A DNA stretch of 64,000 nt, taken from the NCBI RefSeq assembly GCF_019510245.1, contig NZ_JAEKKT010000144.1, positions 60,211 through 124,210 of the forward strand, given 5' to 3'. Below are positions 40,968-48,915 of the stretch, one piece after another. Made by a program: the position numbers and the translations under genes. The notes below the pieces were generated by a model. The model worked only from the letters and a program-made list of their open reading frames with translations, was not told the DNA's origin and did not search any database. The stretch is from Streptomyces sp. GTDB taxonomy: Bacteria > Actinomycetota > Actinomycetes > Streptomycetales > Streptomycetaceae. Position 1 is the stretch's first letter. The number at the start of each line of letters is the position of its first letter.

Positions 40968-41876
40968 CTAGCCCCGGTCCAGCGCGGCGCGCAGCGCCTC
41001 GTCGATGCCGGGCTGCCGGAACGTGAAGCCCGCCTTCAGCAGGCCTTCCGGCACGGCGCGGCAACTGCCCGTGATGCCGTCGGCGAACTCACCGAGGACG
41101 GCGCGCAGCGCGAAGGCGGGTACGGCGGCGAGGGTGGGCCGGTGCAGGATCCGGCCCGTCGCACGGGTGATCTCGCGGTTCGTGAGCGGCTCGGGGGCCG
41201 TGAAGTTGACGGGACCGGCGACCTCCTCGTGGTCGATGGCGTGGCGCAGGGCGGCGATGTGGTCGGTGAGCGAGATGAAGGGCCAGTACTGGTCGCCCGA
41301 GCCGAGCCGGCCGCCGAGGCCGTACCGGAAGAGCGGGAAGAGCCTGCCCCAGGCGCCGCCGTCGGCGGAGACGACGAGACCGGTCCGCGGGTGCACGACC
41401 CGGACACCGGCCCGCTCGGCGGGCGCGGCGGCGGCCTCCCAGCCGACGCAGACGGAGGCCAGGAAGTCGTCTCCGGCCGGGTCGGACTCCGTGACGACCC
41501 GGTCGCCGGTGTCGCCGTAGTAGCCGGTGGCCGAGGCCGAGATCAGCACCCGGGGCCGTTGGGCGGCCTCGGCACAGGCCTCGGCGACGGTCCGCGTCCC
41601 CCGGAGACGGCTGAGCCTGATCTCCTGCTTGTAGGCCGCGGTCCAGCGCCGGTCGCCGACGCCGGCTCCGGCCAGGTGGACCACGGCGTCGACACCGTCC
41701 AGGACGCCCGGGTCCAGCCGGGCGCCGGGCTCCCAGGCCGCGGACTCACTGCCGTCCGCCGCCCGGTCCGCGGTCCGGCCGCGGGTCAGACGCAGTACCC
41801 GGTGACCGTCGGCGAGGAGGGAACGGGTGAGTGCGGAACCGATGAGTCCGCTGGATCCGGTGATCGCGACGCGCAT
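40968..41876 (-). CDS. TIGR01777-family epimerase-like SDR protein
   Basis: A 302-residue extended-SDR protein: AITGSSGLIGSALTRSL cofactor loop, VVHLAGAGVGDRRWT, SASATGYYGDTGD with the active-site Tyr region, and the C-terminal DUF1731-type segment FADGITGSCRAVPEGLLKAGFTFRQP. TIGR01777 proteins are widespread and functionally uncharacterised, sometimes linked to cell division. The ATG at 41876 is 21 bases downstream (minus strand) of an inverted repeat that may be an operator. Confidence 0.9.
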   Translation of the reverse strand: MRVAITGSSGLIGSALTRSLLADGHRVLRLTRGRTADRAADGSESAAWEPGARLDPGVLDGVDAVVHLAGAGVGDRRWTAAYKQEIRLSRLRGTRTVAEACAEAAQRPRVLISASATGYYGDTGDRVVTESDPAGDDFLASVCVGWEAAAAPAERAGVRVVHPRTGLVVSADGGAWGRLFPLFRYGLGGRLGSGDQYWPFISLTDHIAALRHAIDHEEVAGPVNFTAPEPLTNREITRATGRILHRPTLAAVPAFALRAVLGEFADGITGSCRAVPEGLLKAGFTFRQPGIDEALRAALDRG

Positions 41877-41897
41877 GACGTTCTCCGATGAGCGATT

Positions 41898-41913
41898 GTT
41901 TGAGAGTTCAAAC
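41898..41913. promoter_or_regulatory. Operator candidate GTTTGA-GAGT-TCAAAC
   Basis: A perfect 6-bp inverted repeat, AT-rich against its surroundings, starts 22 bases upstream of the TIGR01777 start codon. The arrangement resembles sites of MarR/TetR-type regulators. The regulator is unknown. Confidence 0.45.
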
Positions 41914-42011
41914 TCCCGCCGTCAGACTACTCCGGCCGGATGTCCGCACGGCATCAGCGACCGGGCCGCCGGCGTCGGCCCCGGAGACCCCGTCTCCCCC
42001 GGCGGCCGCTC

Positions 42012-42036
42012 GGCCGGACAGGGCCCCTGTCCGGCC
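42012..42036. repeat. 25-base near-perfect palindrome
   Basis: GGCCGGACAGGG and its exact complement CCCTGTCCGGCC are separated by a single C. The position between divergent genes makes a terminator role unlikely unless it acts as a leader attenuator for the MFS gene. Confidence 0.8.
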
Positions 42037-42144
42037 GCCCCGAGTCGGCCCGTCCGCACGCCGAGGGCGGGCCTGCCGCGCGGGCGGGGCCATCCATGGC
42101 CTGGATGCCCGGCTATACGGGATTCGGATCGCGCGGAGGATGGC

Positions 42145-42164
42145 GGGCGGTCGGCGGACCGCCC
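42145..42164. repeat. Hairpin GGGCGGTC-N4-GACCGCCC upstream of the MFS gene
   Basis: An 8-bp stem with a 4-base loop lies 120 bases before the MFS start. It may be part of the leader or a regulatory site. Confidence 0.5.
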
Positions 42165-42286
42165 ATAGTCGTGCCTACCCGCACGCCGCTGTCCGGACAG
42201 CCGCTGCCGTGCGGTCGTCCCCGGCATGCCGTACCCCCTCCGCGCCCGCGGGCATGCCCGCTCCGCTCACCGTTCCTGGAGTCGTG

Positions 42287-43516
42287 ATGCCCGGTTCCGT
42301 TCCGCCCCCGTCCGCCACTGCGGCCGACGGCACCGCCCCGCCACCCCCGGCCGTCTCCGGCCCCGCCCATCTGCTGCGGGTGGCCCTGCTGATGGCGGGC
42401 AGTTGTCTGCCCATCCTCGGGGCGGTGCTGATCGCCCCCGTCCTGCCGAAGATGCAGGACCACTTCGCAGCCGTGCCGGGGGCCAGGGCACTGGTGCCGC
42501 TCGCGCTGACCGTGCCGGCGCTGGCCCTCGCCGTGCTGGCCCCGTTCGCCGGGGTGATCGTGGACCGGCTCGGCCGCAAGCGGCTGCTGGTCGCGGCGAC
42601 TCTGCTGTACGCCGTGTTCGGCACGGCCCCGCTCTGGCTGGACTCGCTCGGCGCGATCATCGCGAGCCGCGCACTGGTCGGTGTGGCCGAGGCCGCGATC
42701 ATGACGTGCTGCACCACACTGATCGGTGACTACTACTCGGGGCAGCGGCGGGTGAAGTACCTCGCCCTGCAGACCATGTGCGCGTCCGCGTCGGCCACGG
42801 TCTTCTTCGTGCTCGGCGGCGCGGCCGGATCGGCCGGCTGGCGCGTGCCGTTCCTCGTGTACGCCGTGAGTCTGGTGCTGGCCCCGCTGATGGCGACGGC
42901 GCTTCCGGGCCCGGCCCCCCGCGCGGCGGTGACCGGGGCGCCGACCGGCAAGGACCGACGCCCTTTCCCCTGGCGGCAGTTGGGGGGAATCTGCGCCCTG
43001 ACCTTCTTCGGGGCGATGGTCTTCTACACGGTCCCGGTCGAGATGTCGTACCTGCTCGACGACCTCGGGGTGCGGAACTCCGGGGTGATCGGACTGGCCA
43101 CGGCCGTCGCCAGCGCGGCGACGGTGGGCGGCGCGGTCCTCTTCGCCCGCCTGAAGCGCTCGCCGGACCCGATGCTGCCCGCGGTCCTGGCGGTGTGCGC
43201 GGTGGGCTTCGGGCTGATGTTCCTGGCGGGCAACGCGCCGTTGCTGGTCGCCGGGGCGGTCGTCAACTGCGTCGGTACGGGGATGCTGTTGCCCGCTCTG
43301 CTGACCAGCGCCATGTCCCGGCTCGCCTTCGAGGACCGCGGCCGCGGCACCGGGCTGTGGACGGCGGCCTTCTTCGGCGGCGAGTTCGTGTGCCCGCTGG
43401 TGCTGCTCGCCGGGGAGGCCGCGGTGGGGAGTCTCGCGGGGGCGGTGGGGATCCTGGGCCTGGCAGCAGCCCTGGTGGCGGGCGTCCTGGCAACGGGCAG
43501 AACGGCAACTCCCTAG
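42287..43516 (+). CDS. MFS transporter
   Basis: A 409-residue major-facilitator protein with about twelve membrane spans. The first span begins LLRVALLMAGSCLPILGAVLIAP, the conserved loop 2-3 motif is GVIVDRLGRKRLLV, and the central cytoplasmic loop is near GKDRRPFPWRQLGG. It probably exports a small molecule by proton antiport. The ATG at 42287 has CTGGAG upstream; GTG one codon earlier is equally possible. A Pro-rich 25-residue tail precedes the first span. It is divergent from the epimerase and convergent with a LysR gene; the substrate is not inferable. Confidence 0.9.
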   Translation: MPGSVPPPSATAADGTAPPPPAVSGPAHLLRVALLMAGSCLPILGAVLIAPVLPKMQDHFAAVPGARALVPLALTVPALALAVLAPFAGVIVDRLGRKRLLVAATLLYAVFGTAPLWLDSLGAIIASRALVGVAEAAIMTCCTTLIGDYYSGQRRVKYLALQTMCASASATVFFVLGGAAGSAGWRVPFLVYAVSLVLAPLMATALPGPAPRAAVTGAPTGKDRRPFPWRQLGGICALTFFGAMVFYTVPVEMSYLLDDLGVRNSGVIGLATAVASAATVGGAVLFARLKRSPDPMLPAVLAVCAVGFGLMFLAGNAPLLVAGAVVNCVGTGMLLPALLTSAMSRLAFEDRGRGTGLWTAAFFGGEFVCPLVLLAGEAAVGSLAGAVGILGLAAALVAGVLATGRTATP

Positions 43517-43628
43517 GGGCGCCGGGCAGAACCGGTGTGCGGCTCCGCCGCACGGGCACGACCAGCCACGACGTGGCCGCACCCGCCCCACGACCTCGCG
43601 CGGCACTCATATCGACCTCGCGCGGCAC
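43517..43628. repeat. Dispersed Streptomyces intergenic repeat between convergent genes
   Basis: The stretch 43536-43573 reads GTGTGCGGCTCCGCCGCAC, GGGCACGACCAGCCACGACG, matching the copy near 27413 and the core of the 12361 array. It separates the stops of the MFS and LysR genes. Confidence 0.6.
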
Positions 43629-43634
43629 TCACAT
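43591..43634. repeat. 22-bp direct tandem repeat at the LysR 3' end
   Basis: CGACCTCGCGCGGCACTCA plus three bases occurs twice in tandem (43591-43612 and 43613-43634) with one mismatch. The second copy overlaps the LysR stop codon at 43629-43631. Confidence 0.75.
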
Positions 43635-44531
43635 CAACGTTGCCCCCACCTCCGCCGCCTTCTGCCGCAACCAGATGTGGGCCGCGTCCTGCGTGTGCAC
43701 CGGGTGCCACCACATGGCCTCCTGCACGGGTACGGCCTCGAAGGGGCACGGCAGGACCCGCACCGCCGCCGAACTCGCCGCCCTCCGTGCCAGCCGTTCC
43801 TGGATCATCGCGACCCGCCGCGTGCCCTCGACCATGTGAGGCAGGAGCTGGAAGGTCTGCACGGAGACCTCCACCCGGGGGCTGATGCCGAGCATGCTGA
43901 GCTGGCGGGCCGCGGGGGCGTCGTAGGGGCGCTGGTAGACCGCCCAGGGCAGGCGCGCGAGGTGGTCGAGGGTGAGTTCGTCGCCCACCTCCGGGTTGTC
44001 GTCGGCGACCATGCACAACCAGCGGTCCTGGTGCAGGTCGACCGCGGGGAAGCCGTCGATGATGCCGTGCGGCAGGAGCAGTCCGTCGATGGTGCTGAGC
44101 ACCGTCGCGGTGTTCTCCTCCACCGCCGGCGAGGTGTGCCGGAACGTGAGGCGGATGCCGGGGGCCTCGTGGTGCAGGGCGCGGGCGAGCGGGGCGCCGA
44201 AGACGGCCGCGCCGTAGTCGGAGGCGAGCAGCGTGAACTCGCGGCTCTCGGCGGCCGGGTCGAAGTCGGCCTGGCTGGAGAAGACCCGTTCCAGCAGGTC
44301 GCACGCGGTGGCGCTGCGGTCGCGCAGGGCCACGCCGAGCGGGGTCAGTTCGTAGGCGTTGCCGGTGCGGGCCAGCAGGTCGTCGTCGAAGTGGCGGCGC
44401 AGGCGTGCCAGGGCGGCGCTCATGGCGGGCTGGCTCAGCCCCACGCGTTCGCCTGCCCGCGTCACGTTGCGCTCCTCCAGCAGCGCGCGCAGGGCGAGGA
44501 CCAGATTGAGGTCGAGTCGGGACAGGTTCAC
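43629..44531 (-). CDS. LysR-family regulator (NodD/NahR-like) of the aromatic operon
   Basis: A 300-residue LysR protein of the NodD/NahR subgroup: LDLNLVLALRALLEERNVTRAGERVGLSQPAMSAALARLR (DNA-binding helix, residues 6-45) and an effector domain with FTLLASDYGAAVFGAPLARALH and RWLCMVADDNP. These regulators usually activate divergent aromatic-degradation operons on binding an aromatic inducer. GTG at 44531 follows AGGTGG. Two ATCC/GGAT inverted repeats lie directly upstream, between it and the catabolic operon at 44652. Confidence 0.9.
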   Translation of the reverse strand: MNLSRLDLNLVLALRALLEERNVTRAGERVGLSQPAMSAALARLRRHFDDDLLARTGNAYELTPLGVALRDRSATACDLLERVFSSQADFDPAAESREFTLLASDYGAAVFGAPLARALHHEAPGIRLTFRHTSPAVEENTATVLSTIDGLLLPHGIIDGFPAVDLHQDRWLCMVADDNPEVGDELTLDHLARLPWAVYQRPYDAPAARQLSMLGISPRVEVSVQTFQLLPHMVEGTRRVAMIQERLARRAASSAAVRVLPCPFEAVPVQEAMWWHPVHTQDAAHIWLRQKAAEVGATLM

Positions 44532-44557
44532 CGGGCACCACCTGGCAGGTCAGAGCT

Positions 44558-44590
44558 ATCCATCGGATGGATTGTCCGTATCCACAGGAT
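44558..44590. promoter_or_regulatory. Paired LysR-type binding sites upstream of the aromatic operon
   Basis: ATCCAT-CGG-ATGGAT (44558-44572) and ATCC-ACA-GGAT (44580-44590) are two inverted repeats 22 bases apart centre to centre. They have the T-N11-A shape and the two-site (recognition plus activation) layout typical of LysR operators. Confidence 0.6.
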
Positions 44591-44651
44591 CTATTTCCAT
44601 GATCCGTTGACGAGGGCCACAGTAGACCGCAACCCAGCGGGAGGAAATCTC

Positions 44652-45632
44652 ATGGCAACACTCGGGCAACCTGCCGGCCCGTTCGCGCTCGGCACGTTCT
44701 CCACTCCGGAGGGGCCTCGCTTCCCCGGTCTCGTGGCCGCGGACCGGGTGCTGGACCTGAGCAGAGCCCTGGACGGGGCACCGGCCGACGTCCGGTCCGT
44801 CCTGGACCGGTGGGAGGAGTTCCGGCCCGTCCTGCACACGCTGGCGGACGCGCCCGGCCCCGACCGGTACTCCCTGGACAGCCTGCGGGTGCACGCGCCG
44901 GTCGAACCCCGGCAGATCTTCCAGTCCGGCGCCAACTACCGGCAGCACGTGATCGACCTGGAGGTCGCCCACCGCTCCCCCGACGACCCGCGTACGGTCG
45001 ATGAGGCGCGGGCGGAGATCGCCGCCGTCATGGACCGCCGGGCGGCGGAGGACCTGCCGTACGTGTTCATCGGGCTGCCGAGCACCGTGGCCGGTCCCTA
45101 CGACGACGTCGTGCTTCCCTCCTGGGCCGAACAGCCGGACTGGGAGCTGGAGTTGGCCGCCGTCATCGCCAAGCCCGGCCATCGGCTGTCCGAGGCGGAG
45201 GCTCTGGAGCACGTGGCCGGGTACACGATCGCCAACGACCTCACCGACCGGGCCACGGTGTTCCGCCGGGACATGAAGGCCATCGGCACCGACTGGCTGC
45301 GCTGCAAGAACGCGCCCGGGTTCACCCCGCTCGGGCCGTGGATCGTGCCGGCCGAGTCGATCGCCGACCCGGGTGATCTGCGGGTCACGCTGAGGCTCAA
45401 CGGCGAGACCATGCAGGACGAGTCGACCAAGGACATGCTCTTCGGGGTCGCCCGGCTGGTGTCCTACATCTCGCAGACCGCTCGGCTGCTCCCCGGCGAC
45501 CTGGTGCTGACCGGCAGCCCGGCCGGCAACGGCATCCACTGGGGGCGGCTGCTGCGCGACGGCGACGTCATGGAGGGCTCCATCACCGGCCTGGGTGTAC
45601 AGCGCACCCGATGCGTCGAGGAGTCCGTGTGA
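44652..45632 (+). CDS. Fumarylacetoacetate hydrolase-family protein (first gene of aromatic operon)
   Basis: A 326-residue FAH-family enzyme, a metal-dependent hydrolase, hydratase or decarboxylase of diketo or oxo-dienoic acids. The metal-binding core is visible as FQSGANYRQHVID, DWELELAAVIAKPGHRLS with acidic ligands, YTIANDLTDRATVFR and LTGSPAGNGIHWGRLL. GGGAGGAAA precedes the ATG at 44652. In this operon it would process a ring-cleavage product made by the extradiol dioxygenase. Its stop overlaps the next start by four bases (GTGA). Confidence 0.88.
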   Translation: MATLGQPAGPFALGTFSTPEGPRFPGLVAADRVLDLSRALDGAPADVRSVLDRWEEFRPVLHTLADAPGPDRYSLDSLRVHAPVEPRQIFQSGANYRQHVIDLEVAHRSPDDPRTVDEARAEIAAVMDRRAAEDLPYVFIGLPSTVAGPYDDVVLPSWAEQPDWELELAAVIAKPGHRLSEAEALEHVAGYTIANDLTDRATVFRRDMKAIGTDWLRCKNAPGFTPLGPWIVPAESIADPGDLRVTLRLNGETMQDESTKDMLFGVARLVSYISQTARLLPGDLVLTGSPAGNGIHWGRLLRDGDVMEGSITGLGVQRTRCVEESV

Positions 45633-46585
45633 ACCGCGACGACCCCGAGGGCGCGATCGCCGAGGCCGCCAAGGCGTACTCCAACTGGGGGCGCTGGGGT
45701 GCCGACGACGTGCTCGGCACCCTCAACTTCCTCGACGCGGCCAAGCGCCGCGAGGGCGCCGCGCTGGTCCGGCGGGGGGAGAGCTTCTCGCTCTCCCAGC
45801 GGTTCGACATGGACGGGCCGCAGCAGGGCTGGCGGCGGCGGACCAACCCGGTGCACACGATGCTGGACACCGGCACCGACGCCGCCCTCGGCAACCAGGG
45901 CTTCCCGCACGGCATCGGCGGCGCCGACGACGTGATCGCGATGCCGCTGCAGTGCTCCACCCAGTGGGACGGGCTCGGGCACATCTTCGACCACGGCAAG
46001 GCGTGGAACGGCCGGGACGCGGCGCGCACGGTCACCTCCGACGGTGACCTCGTCACCGGCATCGAGCACATGGCACCGCACGTCGCCGGGCGGGGGGTGC
46101 TGCTCGACGTGGGCCGAGCGGTCGGCTCCCAAGGCGAGCTGGCCGACGGGTTCGCGATCACCGAGGAACATCTGAGGGGGACCGCCGAGGCCCACGGCGT
46201 GCGCGTCGGCCGCGGTGACATCGTCCTCGTCCGCACCGGACACCTCGCCCGCGCCAAGCGCGACGGCTGGGGCGACTACGCCGGGGGGCCCGCGCCCGGA
46301 CTGTCCTTCACCACCGCCGGCTGGCTGCACGGCACCGAGATCGCCGCGATCGCCACCGACACCTGAGGCTTCGAGGTACGGCCCAACGAGTTCGAGCACG
46401 CCTTCCAGCCGCTGCACCAGGTCGCCATCCCCAACATGGGGCTCCTGATCGGCGAGATGTGGGACCTCGACGGCCTCGCCGCGGACTGCGCGGCCGACGG
46501 TGTGTACGAGTTCTGGCTCACCGCCGCACCCCTCCCCATCACCGGAGCCGTCGGCTCACCCGTCAACCCCGTCGCCGTCAAGTAG
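45629..46585 (+). pseudogene. Cyclase-family protein (kynurenine-formamidase-like) interrupted by an in-frame TGA
   Basis: The frame begins at GTG 45629 (GAGGAG upstream, GTGA overlap) and encodes a cyclase/kynurenine-formamidase-like metal hydrolase with AMPLQCSTQWDGLGHIFDHG and VLLDVGRAVG. At 46364-46366 a TGA interrupts ATDT-stop-GFEVRPNE. The frame then continues for 72 more sense codons with perfect family sequence (FQPLHQVAIPNMGLLIGEMWDL, GAVGSPVNPVAVK) to a TAG at 46583. Family members carry Trp there, so a TGG-to-TGA nonsense change explains it. The truncated product (245 residues) loses the end of the active-site domain. It could also be a base error in the assembly. Confidence 0.85.
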
Positions 46586-46728
46586 CCCCGCACGGCCACC
46601 GGATGCGCCGTCCTCCCCGGACAGCGGCGGCGCATCCCGCCCGCACTCCTGGCCCGCGTCCGCGGCGGGCGAGAGCCGCATCCCCGCCGCCCGAACCCGC
46701 GCGGCCCGATCCCGGGAGGTACCCCGAG

Positions 46729-47901
46729 ATGACACCCACCTCCGCTCTCCCCCACTCTCGGCTCCGCTCGAGCGGGGGGACCTCCAACGTCCTCGTCATA
46801 GGCGGCGGTACCGCCGGAAACGCGCTGACCGTGCTCCTGCGCAGGGCTGGGATCGCCGTCGACCTGATCGAGGCCGACCCGGACTGGAAAGCCTCACTCG
46901 GCTCCGGTATCACCCTCCAGGGCAACGCCCTGCGCGTCCTGCGCGAGGTCGGCGTCCTCGACGCCGTCGAGAAGGACGGGTACACCGCCGACGGCGTCGC
47001 CGTCCTCACCCCCGACGGCACCGTCCTGGCCGCCCACGAGGAGCTGCGCACCGGCGGCGACGACCTGCCCGCCCACATCGGCATGCAGCGCCCGCGCCTG
47101 CAGCAACTCCTCATCGAGCAGGTCCGTGCCTCGGGCGCCGACATCCGCCTGGGCATCAGGGCCACCGCCTTCGACCAGCGAGAGGACGGCGTCGACGTCA
47201 CCTTCTCGGACGGGACGAGCCGCCGCTACGACCTGGTGGCCGGCTCCGACGGCCTGCACTCCGCCACCCGCCGGATGATCGGCATCACCGACGAGCCCGT
47301 ACCCACCGGCATGGGCATCTGGCGTGCCCCCGCGCCCCGTCCGGCCGGGATCACCCGCACGGAGATGATCTACGGCGGCCCGTGCTTCATCGCCGGGTAC
47401 TGCCCGACCAGCGAGGACACGGTCTACACGTACCTCGTCGAGCCGGCCCGCGACCGCGCCGCGGTCGACCCCGGCTCGTATGCCGACGAGATGCGCAGGC
47501 TCAGCGAGCCCTACGGCGGTGTGTGGCCGCAGCTGCGGGCCGCGTTCACCGACCCGACGGCCGTCAACTACGCCTGGTTCGACCGGCACCTGGTGGAGGG
47601 CCCCTGGCACCGCGGCCGCATCGTGCTGGTCGGCGACGCCGCCCACTGCTGCCCGCCCACGTTCGCCCAGGGCGCCGCCATGTCCCTGGAGGACGCCCTG
47701 GTCCTGGCCGAACTGCTGGCCGGTCCCGGCGACTGGGACGACCGCCTCCTCACCGCCTACCACGCCCGTCGGCTGCCCCGGGTGCGGATGGTCGTCGACG
47801 CCTCCGTTCAGCTCGCCCGGTGGCTGCTCGACGGGGCGCGCGACGCGGACGTGCCCGGCCTGATGCACCGCACCCTGACCGCGCTGAAGGAACGCCCGTG
47901 A
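46729..47901 (+). CDS. FAD-dependent aromatic monooxygenase
   Basis: A 390-residue class A flavoprotein monooxygenase. The FAD dinucleotide motif VLVIGGGTAGNALTVLLRRAG starts near residue 20, the DG motif is DLVAGSDGLHSATRR, and the GD motif is GRIVLVGDAAHCCPPTFAQGAAMSLEDA. It would hydroxylate an aromatic ring with NAD(P)H and oxygen, preparing it for ring cleavage. The ATG at 46729 has GGGAGG eight bases before. A 143-base gap separates it from the interrupted cyclase, and its 3' end overlaps the decarboxylase start (GTGA). Confidence 0.92.
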   Translation: MTPTSALPHSRLRSSGGTSNVLVIGGGTAGNALTVLLRRAGIAVDLIEADPDWKASLGSGITLQGNALRVLREVGVLDAVEKDGYTADGVAVLTPDGTVLAAHEELRTGGDDLPAHIGMQRPRLQQLLIEQVRASGADIRLGIRATAFDQREDGVDVTFSDGTSRRYDLVAGSDGLHSATRRMIGITDEPVPTGMGIWRAPAPRPAGITRTEMIYGGPCFIAGYCPTSEDTVYTYLVEPARDRAAVDPGSYADEMRRLSEPYGGVWPQLRAAFTDPTAVNYAWFDRHLVEGPWHRGRIVLVGDAAHCCPPTFAQGAAMSLEDALVLAELLAGPGDWDDRLLTAYHARRLPRVRMVVDASVQLARWLLDGARDADVPGLMHRTLTALKERP

Positions 47902-48905
47902 CCGGCCCCGAGCCCACCCCCACGATCGACGTCCACGCCCACCTCCTGGTCCCGGCGGTCGAGGAGGCCGTGGCCGGCCGGCCCGGACTCGCCGAGGCCC
48001 GCGCCCTGGACGCCCGCCGCGACGGACCGGCCGCCCTGGAGGTGAACGGCCCGATGGTCGGCTCGCGCGTGCCGAGGCTGACGGACGCGGCCGCGCGGCT
48101 GGCCGCCATGGACGCGCAGGGCGTGGACATCCAGCTGGTCAGCCCCTCCCCCTCGCACTACCACTACTGGGCGGAACCCGAACTGGCCGCGCGCGTCTGC
48201 CGGCTGGCCAACGAGTCCACGGCCGCCCACTGCGCGAAGGCTCCCGAGCGCCTGTACGGTCTGGGCCTTGTCCCCCTCCAGCATCCCGGCATCGCGGACG
48301 ACTTGCTCGATCACGCGCTGGAGCAGGGGCTGCGAGGCGTGGAGATCTCCTCGCACGCGCCCGGCCACGAGCTGTCGGACCCCGCGTACGAGCCCTTGTG
48401 GTCACGCGCCGAGGAGACGGGCGCGCTCCTCTTCCTGCACCCCTTCGGCTGCACGCTGGACGAGCGGCTGGACCGCTGGTACCTCTCCAACACCGTGGGC
48501 CAGCCGACGGAGAACGCGGTCGCGCTCTCGCATCTGATCTTCTCCGGGGTGCTGGACCGGCACCCGGCGCTGAAGCTGCTCGCCGCGCACGGGGGCGGCT
48601 ATCTCCCCACCCACCTCGGCCGCTCCGACCACGCCTGGCGGGTGCGCCCGGACGCCCGGGGGTGCGCACGGGAACCGAGCAGCTATCTGCGGCAGCTGCA
48701 CTTCGACTCCCTCGTCCACGACCCGGCCGTCCTGCGGGAGCTGATCAGGGTCGCCGGCGCCGACCGGGTGCTGCTCGGCTCCGACTTCCCCTTCGACATG
48801 GGCACCGACGACCCGCTCGGCGCCCTGCGCGCCGCGGGCCTGTCCGGCCGCGACTTCCAGTCCGTGCGCGGGGCGAACGCCGCCGCACTCCTCGACCTCT
48901 TCTAG
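47898..48905 (+). CDS. ACMSD-like amidohydrolase (metal-dependent decarboxylase)
   Basis: A 335-residue amidohydrolase-superfamily enzyme of the ACMSD/resorcylate decarboxylase type. Metal ligands are seen in IDVHAHL (HxH, residues 12-14), FLHPFG, LAAHGGGYLPTHLG and the Asp in VLLGSDFPFDMG. Such enzymes non-oxidatively decarboxylate aromatic or dienoic carboxylic acids. GTG at 47898 overlaps the monooxygenase stop by four bases, and the gene ends ten bases before the dioxygenase. The context suggests it removes a ring or side carboxylate in the same pathway. Confidence 0.9.
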   Translation: MTGPEPTPTIDVHAHLLVPAVEEAVAGRPGLAEARALDARRDGPAALEVNGPMVGSRVPRLTDAAARLAAMDAQGVDIQLVSPSPSHYHYWAEPELAARVCRLANESTAAHCAKAPERLYGLGLVPLQHPGIADDLLDHALEQGLRGVEISSHAPGHELSDPAYEPLWSRAEETGALLFLHPFGCTLDERLDRWYLSNTVGQPTENAVALSHLIFSGVLDRHPALKLLAAHGGGYLPTHLGRSDHAWRVRPDARGCAREPSSYLRQLHFDSLVHDPAVLRELIRVAGADRVLLGSDFPFDMGTDDPLGALRAAGLSGRDFQSVRGANAAALLDLF

Positions 48906-48915
48906 GAGGATCCCC

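Larger units (their letters stand above)
41877..42286. other. 410-bp divergent intergenic region rich in inverted repeats
   Basis: It lies between the epimerase (minus) and the MFS gene (plus). It contains GTTTGA-N4-TCAAAC (41898-41913), a 25-base near-palindrome (42012-42036) and GGGCGGTC-N4-GACCGCCC (42145-42164). No supported gene is present. Confidence 0.6.

Noticed and set aside
46364..46366. Selenocysteine or recoded TGA in the cyclase gene
   Set aside because: The position is tryptophan in the family as I know it, not cysteine, and I see no selenocysteine insertion element just downstream. A nonsense change or base error is simpler.
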